Shown one piece after another: positions 58,133 to 64,000 of a stretch of 64,000 nucleotides of DNA. This stretch comes from Lachnospiraceae bacterium. Its GTDB lineage: Bacteria > Bacillota_A > Clostridia > Lachnospirales > Lachnospiraceae. The DNA lies in contig SFGN01000003.1 in NCBI GenBank assembly GCA_004556565.1, forward strand, positions 1-64,000, written 5' to 3'. Each line of letters starts with the position of its first letter. The stretch's first letter is position 1. The notes under the pieces are model-generated. The model worked only from the letters and a program-made list of their open reading frames with translations. It was not told where the DNA came from and did no database searches. The position numbers and the translations under genes were made by a program.

Positions 58133-59476
58133 ATGAAGAAGAAATTTGTAAGTGTATTGCTTTGTGCAGCAATGGTGAGCACGCTTGCTATTGGCTGTAC
58201 AAGCAAACCAGAAGACAGCAGCAACGGCGATGATGCATCTGCTGGAGAAAATCAGGTCCTTAAGGTGGCTGCATTTGAAGGTGGATACGGAGCAGACATG
58301 TGGACAGAGGTGGCTGAAGCTTTCGAAGCATCTCATGAAGGTGTTACCGTTGAGCTGACAGTTGACAAGAAGATCGAAGATATCATCAGCCCAAGCATGA
58401 AGGCTGGAGATTATCCGGATGTTGTTCACTGTGCAACAGGTAGAGAAGCTGCCCTGACAGAGACACTGACAAAAGAAAAAGGACTTCTTGAACTGACAGA
58501 CGTTCTGGATATGACAGTTCCGGGTGAAGATGTTACAGTTAAAGAGAAAGTTCTTCCGGGATTCCTTGATACTCTTGGAACCAATCCGTATGGTGACGGC
58601 GTTACATATTACGCACCGATGTTCTACAGCCCGTGTGGATTGTTCTACAATGCAGGTCTGTTAGAAGAAAAAAGCTGGGAAGTTCCTACCACATGGGATG
58701 AGATGTGGGAACTTGGCGACAAGGCTAAAGCAGAAGGTATTGCACTCTTCACATATCCGACACCGGGATACTTTGATGCATTTACCTATGCACTTCTTGA
58801 GTCTTCAGGCGGAATGGATTTCTACAACAGCGCTATGATGTATGAAGATGGTGCTTGGGAATCAGATGAAGCTACAGCAGTATTTGAACTTGTTGGTAAA
58901 CTTGCTGATTACACAGAAGAAACAGTTGTAGCTAACGCTAACAATGATAACTTTACAAAGAACCAGCAGCTGATTCTTGACAACAAAGCAATCTTCTGCC
59001 CGAACGGAACATGGCTTCCGGGAGAAATGGCAGATGCTCCGAGAGCTGACGGATTTGAATGGGGATTCACAGCAGTTCCGGCAGTTGCAGAAGGTGAGAA
59101 ACCGTCATCCTTTACATTCTTCGAGCAGATGTGGATTCCGGCAGAAGCAGAGAATCAGGATCTTGCAAAAGAATGGATCGCATTTATGTATTCAGATGTA
59201 GCAGCAGAAATCTTCGCTAAGTCAGGAGCTGTACAGCCGATCGAAGGCGCAGCAGACTTCCTTGATGAAGAAAATCAGCTGTACTACCACATCTATGATG
59301 ATGATGCAGCAATCGCAGTTATGGGCGGATTTGCAGCTACAGAGCCTGTAGAGGGCGTATCTATGGCAGATTCTCTGTTTAATGCTGTTAACAGTATCAT
59401 GAGCGGAGACAAGACTGTTGAACAGTGGCAGGCAGATGTTGAGGCTGCAAGTGATGCTTTGAGAGACGCTATGTAA
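58133..59476 (+). CDS. ABC transporter sugar-binding lipoprotein (GNB/LNB uptake)
   Basis: A 447-residue protein. Lipoprotein signal with lipobox LAIGC (Cys22), then a Ser/Asp/Gly linker. Solute-binding family 1 features: DYPDVVHCATGREAALTETL, YYAPMFYSPCGLFYNAGLLEEKSWEVPTTWDEMWELG and FEQMWIPAEAENQDLAKEWIAFM. Next to GH112 it most likely binds galacto-N-biose or lacto-N-biose, like bifidobacterial GL-BP. The specificity is inferred from context. Confidence 0.85.
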   Translation: MKKKFVSVLLCAAMVSTLAIGCTSKPEDSSNGDDASAGENQVLKVAAFEGGYGADMWTEVAEAFEASHEGVTVELTVDKKIEDIISPSMKAGDYPDVVHCATGREAALTETLTKEKGLLELTDVLDMTVPGEDVTVKEKVLPGFLDTLGTNPYGDGVTYYAPMFYSPCGLFYNAGLLEEKSWEVPTTWDEMWELGDKAKAEGIALFTYPTPGYFDAFTYALLESSGGMDFYNSAMMYEDGAWESDEATAVFELVGKLADYTEETVVANANNDNFTKNQQLILDNKAIFCPNGTWLPGEMADAPRADGFEWGFTAVPAVAEGEKPSSFTFFEQMWIPAEAENQDLAKEWIAFMYSDVAAEIFAKSGAVQPIEGAADFLDEENQLYYHIYDDDAAIAVMGGFAATEPVEGVSMADSLFNAVNSIMSGDKTVEQWQADVEAASDALRDAM

Positions 59477-59528
59477 TCGTATAAGTTAAAATGGCTTTTA
59501 GAATTATTACACTGATTTAAAGCCGGCA

Positions 59529-59565
59529 GGGGACATGCTGGATTAATCCGGGCGTGTCCCCTTTA
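59529..59565 (+). terminator. Intra-operon attenuator hairpin
   Basis: GGGGACATGC (59529-59538) pairs with GCGTGTCCCC (59552-59561), then TTTACTT. Such partial terminators lower permease expression relative to the binding protein. Confidence 0.65.
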
Positions 59566-59603
59566 CTTATATGATAATACTGCAGGGACAGGAGGAAGTG
59601 TGT

Positions 59604-60497
59604 ATGCGACAGCAAAAGGACAGGACTGGGTTTATCGCAGCATGCGTATTACCAGCCACTATATTATTCATAATTTTTATGATTATTCCGACTATCAATG
59701 TCTTTAGAATGTCTCTTTATAAATGGGGTGGATACTCTAACAATAAACAATTTGTCGGATTCAATAACTTTAAGATTCTGATGAATGACCAGAAGTTCCT
59801 GCGCTCATTCCAGAATACCGTACTGCTGATTGTGCTTGTAACAATTATTACCTTGTTCTTTGCATTGTTCTTTGCAGCAGTACTTTCAAGAGAAAAACTG
59901 AAAGGTTCCAGCCTTTTCCGCGTAATATTCTATATCCCGAATATTCTGTCGGTAGTTGTTATTTCAGCTATTTTCTCGGCGATCTATGATCCTAATAATG
60001 GTCTTTTAAACAGTGTTCTTTCAATTTTCAGAGGGAAGGATGCATCGCCTATATTATGGTTAGGAAATCAGAGTATCGTTATTTACAGCGTCCTGATTGC
60101 CATGGTATGGCAGGCAATCGGTTACTACATGGTAATGTATATGGCAAGTATGACAAGCGTTCCCGAGAGTTTGTATGAATCTGCAAACCTTGAAGGTGCA
60201 AGCAAGCTTACACAGTTCTTCAGCATTACATTACCGCTGATTTGGACAAATATCCGTACAACAGTTACGTTCTTTATCATCAGTAACATTAACATAAGCT
60301 TCCTGATTGTACGTGCAATGACAAATGGTGGTCCGGACGGGTCTACAGAAGTATTCCTTAGCTACATGTACGGACAGGCTTACACGAACTCTTCATACGG
60401 TTATGGTATGGCAATCGGTGTAGTAGTATTTATATTCTCCTTTGGTTTGTCAGCGATTGTAAACTATGTTACAAAACGCGAACCACTGGAATTTTAG
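59604..60497 (+). CDS. ABC sugar permease, MalF-type
   Basis: A 297-residue membrane protein starting at ATG 59604 after GGAGG. Six membrane segments (first FIAACVLPATILFIIFMII) and the cytoplasmic loop ESANLEGASKLTQFFSITLPLIW, the EAA-type motif contacting the ATPase. Works with the following permease. The ATPase is not encoded here and is probably a shared MsmK-type protein. Confidence 0.88.
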   Translation: MRQQKDRTGFIAACVLPATILFIIFMIIPTINVFRMSLYKWGGYSNNKQFVGFNNFKILMNDQKFLRSFQNTVLLIVLVTIITLFFALFFAAVLSREKLKGSSLFRVIFYIPNILSVVVISAIFSAIYDPNNGLLNSVLSIFRGKDASPILWLGNQSIVIYSVLIAMVWQAIGYYMVMYMASMTSVPESLYESANLEGASKLTQFFSITLPLIWTNIRTTVTFFIISNINISFLIVRAMTNGGPDGSTEVFLSYMYGQAYTNSSYGYGMAIGVVVFIFSFGLSAIVNYVTKREPLEF

Positions 60498-60509
60498 GAG
60501 GTGTGTGAT

Positions 60510-61379
60510 ATGAAGAAAAAAATGAGTGCCTCCAGTATTGTAGTTTATATTCTGTGTGTTATTTTTGCCATTACAATCGTTGTACCGGTTGGCTGGGTAT
60601 TCCTTGCATCTATCAAGGAAAATTCAGAATTCTACGGTAATCCGTGGGCATTGCCGAAGGGATTCTATTTCCAGAACTTTATCGATGCATTTGAAAAAGC
60701 TAACATGGGAGCTTATTTCGTCAACTCCATCATGATTACAGCATTAGCTCTTATCATTTTGCTCGTTGTGGCTCTGCCGGCTGCGTATGTTCTGGCAAGA
60801 TACAAATTCAAAGGAAGCAAATTCCTGAATACTGCATTTATGGCAGGACTATTTATCAATGTTAACTACATTGTTGTACCGATCTTCCTGATGCTGGTAG
60901 AAGGAGATAAATTCCTGAAAAAAGTTTTTAATGTTCAGTTTTTGATTAATAACCGGTTTATGGTGGCTTTGATCCTGGCATCTACAGCGTTACCATTTAC
61001 AATTTATCTTTTGTCAGGTTTCTTCGTTTCAATCCCGAAAGATTACGAGGAGGCTGCATATGTAGACGGAAGCGGTTATTTCAATACGATGGTTAAAATT
61101 ATGATGCCGATGGCAAGGCCGAGTATTATTACAGTTATTCTGTTCAACTTCCTGTCATTCTGGAATGAATATATCATTTCAATGACATTGCTTACAAAAC
61201 AGGAATACAAGACATTGCCGGTAGGTCTGATGCAGCTTATGCAGGCGCAGAAAGCAGCGGCTAATTACGGACGTCTGTATGCCGGCCTGATTATCGTTAT
61301 GGTTCCGACCCTGTTACTGTATATTGCAGTTCAGAAGAAGCTGTTAGAGGGTATGAGCCTTGGCGGACTGAAGGGTTAA
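60510..61379 (+). CDS. ABC sugar permease, MalG-type
   Basis: A 289-residue membrane protein, ATG after TAGGAGGTGTGTGAT. Six segments and the motif YEEAAYVDGSGYFNTMVKIMMPMARP, the typical EAA loop. The gene is 12 bases from the MalF-type permease and forms its partner for GNB/LNB import. Confidence 0.88.
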   Translation: MKKKMSASSIVVYILCVIFAITIVVPVGWVFLASIKENSEFYGNPWALPKGFYFQNFIDAFEKANMGAYFVNSIMITALALIILLVVALPAAYVLARYKFKGSKFLNTAFMAGLFINVNYIVVPIFLMLVEGDKFLKKVFNVQFLINNRFMVALILASTALPFTIYLLSGFFVSIPKDYEEAAYVDGSGYFNTMVKIMMPMARPSIITVILFNFLSFWNEYIISMTLLTKQEYKTLPVGLMQLMQAQKAAANYGRLYAGLIIVMVPTLLLYIAVQKKLLEGMSLGGLKG

Positions 61380-61392
61380 GGAGGACTGCAGG

Positions 61393-61560
61393 ATGAACAA
61401 ATATTTAAAAGCTATATTATGCCTTGTAGTTATTGCTGTATGTATTGTTTTGGTTGTTGTAGGACAGAAGACAGTAGGTATTCCATATCTTCTTATGGAA
61501 CTGGCCGGACTGGCAGGTCTGCTTGTGATGTTGTATTTGTATAACAAAAAGTACCAATAA
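61393..61560 (+). CDS. Small membrane protein, DUF6903-like
   Basis: Fifty-five residues, AGGACTGCAGG upstream of ATG 61393. Two hydrophobic segments (ILCLVVIAVCIVLVVVG and LLMELAGLAGLLVMLYLY), with a short link GQKTVGIPY and a basic end NKKYQ. Small proteins of this type occur between the permease and kinase genes of GNB/LNB clusters in Clostridia, as I recall them. Function unknown. Confidence 0.6.
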   Translation: MNKYLKAILCLVVIAVCIVLVVVGQKTVGIPYLLMELAGLAGLLVMLYLYNKKYQ

Positions 61561-61585
61561 CTATACAGAATAAGGAGATATTACA

Positions 61586-62680
61586 ATGGCAAACGTTGAT
61601 GAATGTGTAAAAGAAGTGTTGGAGCAGTTTCAATTTGCTGGTATCCCGGTATTTAAGGGTGGATATGGAAACGGACATATCAATCAGACATATCTTCTTG
61701 AGATTCCGGAGACCGGTAAAAAACTGATACTTCAGAGAATGAATCAGAATGTATTTAAAAAACCTGTTGAAGTAATGGAAAACATTATGGGAGTTACATC
61801 TCATCTCCGTAAGAAAATTATTGAGAGAGGTGGAGATCCGGACAGAGAGACTCTGAATGTTGTTCCTGCGAAATCAGGACTTCCGTATTATGTAGACTCA
61901 CAGGGGGAATATTGGAGAGTTTATCATTTCATTGAAGATGCTACCTGTTATGATCAGGTGGCAAGCGATGAAGATTTTTATCAGAGTGCACTTGCGTTTG
62001 GTAATTTCCAGTGTCTGCTTGCCGATTATCCGGCAGAGACTTTGCACGAAACCATTCCTGCTTTTCATGATACAAAGAACAGATTTGCCAATTTTAAAAA
62101 GGCGCTTGACGCAGATGCGATGGGAAGAGCAGCATCAGTACAGCGTGAAATCGAATTTGTTTTGAAACGTGAAGCTGACGCAGCAATTCTGGTTGACATG
62201 CTCGCAAAGGGAGAGATTCCTCTGCGTGTAACACATAATGATACTAAGTTAAATAATATCATGATTGATAATGCTACCAGACAGGGTATATGTGTAATCG
62301 ATCTTGATACGGTAATGCCGGGACTTTCTGTAAACGATTTCGGCGATTCCATTCGTTTTGGAGCGAGCACGGCAGCCGAGGATGAAATTGATCTTGACAA
62401 AGTATCATGCAGCATGCACCTGTTTGAGGTTTATTGTGAAGGATTCAAAAAAGGATGCCAGGGCAGACTTACAAAGTCAGAGATTGAAATGCTTCCTATG
62501 GGAGCAAAAACCATGACATATGAATGTGGAATGCGTTTCCTTACAGACTATCTGGAAGGCGATCATTACTTCAAGATTCATAGGGAAAACCATAATCTTG
62601 ACCGTTGCAGAACACAGTTTAAACTTGTTAAGGATATGGAAGACAAGTGGGATACTATGATGAAAATTGCAACAAAATAG
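61586..62680 (+). CDS. nahK: N-acetylhexosamine 1-kinase
   Basis: A 364-residue protein with AAGGAGAT upstream. Phosphotransferase (APH) fold: GGYGNGHINQTYLLEI near the N terminus, VTHNDTKLNNIMID (catalytic loop, about 214-227) and VIDLDTVMPGLSVNDFGDSIRFG (metal-binding). It phosphorylates GlcNAc or GalNAc released by the phosphorylase to the 1-phosphate. The uridylyltransferase and epimerase of the pathway are not in this window. Confidence 0.88.
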   Translation: MANVDECVKEVLEQFQFAGIPVFKGGYGNGHINQTYLLEIPETGKKLILQRMNQNVFKKPVEVMENIMGVTSHLRKKIIERGGDPDRETLNVVPAKSGLPYYVDSQGEYWRVYHFIEDATCYDQVASDEDFYQSALAFGNFQCLLADYPAETLHETIPAFHDTKNRFANFKKALDADAMGRAASVQREIEFVLKREADAAILVDMLAKGEIPLRVTHNDTKLNNIMIDNATRQGICVIDLDTVMPGLSVNDFGDSIRFGASTAAEDEIDLDKVSCSMHLFEVYCEGFKKGCQGRLTKSEIEMLPMGAKTMTYECGMRFLTDYLEGDHYFKIHRENHNLDRCRTQFKLVKDMEDKWDTMMKIATK

Positions 62681-62696
62681 AAAGTGTATTTTATCC

Positions 62697-62731
62697 GGAA
62701 CAGGTACTTCGAGTGAAGTGCCTGTTCCTTT
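62697..62731 (+). terminator. Terminator of the GNB/LNB operon
   Basis: GGAACAGGTACTTC and GAAGTGCCTGTTCC form a near-perfect 14-pair stem with loop GAGT, followed by TTTG. Confidence 0.8.
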
Positions 62732-62800
62732 GTTGATTTTTTCGGTAAAAGTGAAAGAAAGTGGTCCTTAAGAATATAATAATATTGGGAGGAAATTTCG

Positions 62801-63802
62801 GTGACGATCAGAGAAGAATTGGAAAAACGCGAATCAGAATATTTAAGTCCATATGCCGCTCTCAGTACAAATTCCCGGGGCAGAGAGCGTGAAGAGCCGG
62901 AATGTGATATACGTCCGGTATATCAAAGGGACAGAGACCGGATTTTGCATTGTAAGGCATTTCGCAGATTAAAGCAGAAGACACAGGTGTTTCTGCTGGC
63001 AAAGGGGGATCATTACAGGACGCGGCTGACTCATACGCTTGAAGTATCCCAGATAGCCAGGACCATTGGAAAAGCATTGAGGCTGAATGAGGATCTGACG
63101 GAAGCGATTGCCCTGGGGCATGATCTTGGACATACTCCTTTCGGTCACGCAGGCGAGAGAGCTTTGAATTCCGTGTATCATTTTTCCCATAATGTGCAAA
63201 GCGTCCGTGTGGTAGAATGTATTGAAAGAGACGGAGAAGGACTGAATCTGACTTGGGAAGTGCGTGATGGAATACTGAATCATCAGACTTCAGGAAAACC
63301 ACATACGTTAGAAGGACAGGTTGTACGTCTTTCAGACAAGATAGCTTATATAAATCATGATATGGATGATGCAATACGTGCCGGTATTTTGACAGAGGAA
63401 GACATTCCTGCAGAATTAAGGAAAGTGTTAGGTGAAACCGGAAAAAAGAGACTGAATACTCTGGTGCACGACGTGATAAAAAACAGTATGGGAAAATCTG
63501 ATATTATGATGTCTGAGGAAATTGAAGCGGCTATGGCAGATCTGAGAAAATATATGTTTAAAAATGTTTATCTGAATCCTCAGGCAAAAGGCGAAGAAGA
63601 TAAGGCGGTTAAGCTGGTTATGCAGCTGTACCGATATTGTATAGATAATCCTGACAGGATGCCGCCGCATTTTTGGCGGAATTTTGAAGAGTCAGGAACG
63701 GAGAAGGAACAGATTGTGTGTGATTACATTGCCGGCATGACAGACAATTTTGCCGTAAAAAAATACATTGAGATTTTTGTTCCTCAAGAATGGAAAATTT
63801 AA
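62801..63802 (+). CDS. dgt: dGTP triphosphohydrolase-like protein
   Basis: A 333-residue protein starting at GTG, GGGAGG upstream. HD metal site: RTRLTHTLEVSQIARTIGKAL, ALGHDLGHTPFGHAGE and the late SDKIAYINHDMDDA. The start RPVYQRDRDRILHCKAFRRLKQKTQVFL is the typical dGTPase N terminus. It cuts dNTPs to nucleosides and tripolyphosphate and usually precedes dnaG in Clostridia, as here. Confidence 0.92.
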   Translation: MTIREELEKRESEYLSPYAALSTNSRGREREEPECDIRPVYQRDRDRILHCKAFRRLKQKTQVFLLAKGDHYRTRLTHTLEVSQIARTIGKALRLNEDLTEAIALGHDLGHTPFGHAGERALNSVYHFSHNVQSVRVVECIERDGEGLNLTWEVRDGILNHQTSGKPHTLEGQVVRLSDKIAYINHDMDDAIRAGILTEEDIPAELRKVLGETGKKRLNTLVHDVIKNSMGKSDIMMSEEIEAAMADLRKYMFKNVYLNPQAKGEEDKAVKLVMQLYRYCIDNPDRMPPHFWRNFEESGTEKEQIVCDYIAGMTDNFAVKKYIEIFVPQEWKI

Positions 63803-63873
63803 AAGGAAATCAGAAGGTTTTGTCGAATATTAAAAATGAGACTGGAGTTACATGGAGGAGATGATGTAGGACA

Positions 63874-64000
63874 ATGTATTATTCGGACGAAATAATTGAG
63901 GAAGTCAGGTTTAAGAATGATATTGTTGATGTAATCTCCGGCTATGTGAGGTTACAGAAAAAAGGAAGTTCGTATTTTGGGCTTTGTCCTTTTCACAATG
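63874..64000 (+). CDS. dnaG: DNA primase, N-terminal fragment
   Basis: Forty-two residues to the window end: YYSDEIIEEVRFKNDIVDV, SGYVRLQKKGSSYFGLCPFHN. This is the beginning of the DnaG CHC2 zinc finger, cut by the window edge. GGAGGAGATG lies upstream of the ATG. It makes primers for chromosomal replication; dnaG and rpoD usually follow dgt. Confidence 0.9.
   Translation, partial: MYYSDEIIEEVRFKNDIVDVISGYVRLQKKGSSYFGLCPFHN

Overview
The window suggests a gut Lachnospiraceae (Clostridia, Firmicutes) chromosome carrying an apparently complete prophage of about 47.5 kb. The host part (about 47.6-64 kb) has infC-rpmI-rplT, a tRNA-Leu, a secreted GH95-type fucosidase with a frameshift, a galacto-N-biose/lacto-N-biose (GNB/LNB) phosphorolysis and transport operon, a dGTPase gene and the start of dnaG. 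The GNB/LNB genes and the fucosidase point to a bacterium that feeds on mucin or milk glycans. The taxon is inferred from gene content and signal style only; no search was possible.

The prophage lies between two 16-bp copies of ATTATCTGAATTGTTT (98-113 and 47595-47610). It is transcribed almost entirely rightward with purine-rich coding strands. Order: two palindromic terminators and a stand-alone IS30-type HTH gene at the left end; an early/replication region (0.5-17.6 kb) with a cell-wall hydrolase, C5 and MT-A70 DNA methyltransferases, a SNF2 helicase split by the C5-methylase cassette, a zinc-binding protein with an SSB-like tail, a CHC2 primase/DUF927 helicase, an iteron-rich probable origin, HD and VRR-NUC proteins, many zinc-ribbon small proteins and an ArpU/sigma-like late regulator; a T-poor spacer; a ParB-methylase fusion; terminase, portal, protease and capsid genes; a contractile (myovirus, P2-like) tail from sheath to baseplate; tail fibre genes; a holin/GH25 lysin module; and a right-end lysogeny module (XRE repressor on the minus strand, a tiny hydrophobic peptide gene, an IS30-like DDE recombinase).

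The most notable system is a diversity-generating retroelement (DGR): a tail-fibre gene whose 3' end is a variable repeat (41010-41118), an equally long template repeat (41273-41381) differing at 12 positions, all adenines in the template, and a DGR-type reverse transcriptase (41576-42799). It would rewrite the receptor-binding tip. Two poly-G tracts add possible phase variation: G9 inside the C5 methylase, and G10 exactly in the -35/-10 spacer of a promoter before a SWIM zinc-finger gene.

No tyrosine or serine integrase is visible. The only recombinase is the IS30-like DDE protein at the right edge, so the phage may integrate by a DDE enzyme. It sits 11 bp upstream of the -35 box of the infC promoter. 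A candidate type I toxin-antitoxin pair lies in the right-end module. In the host part, infC appears to start at a rare ATT codon.
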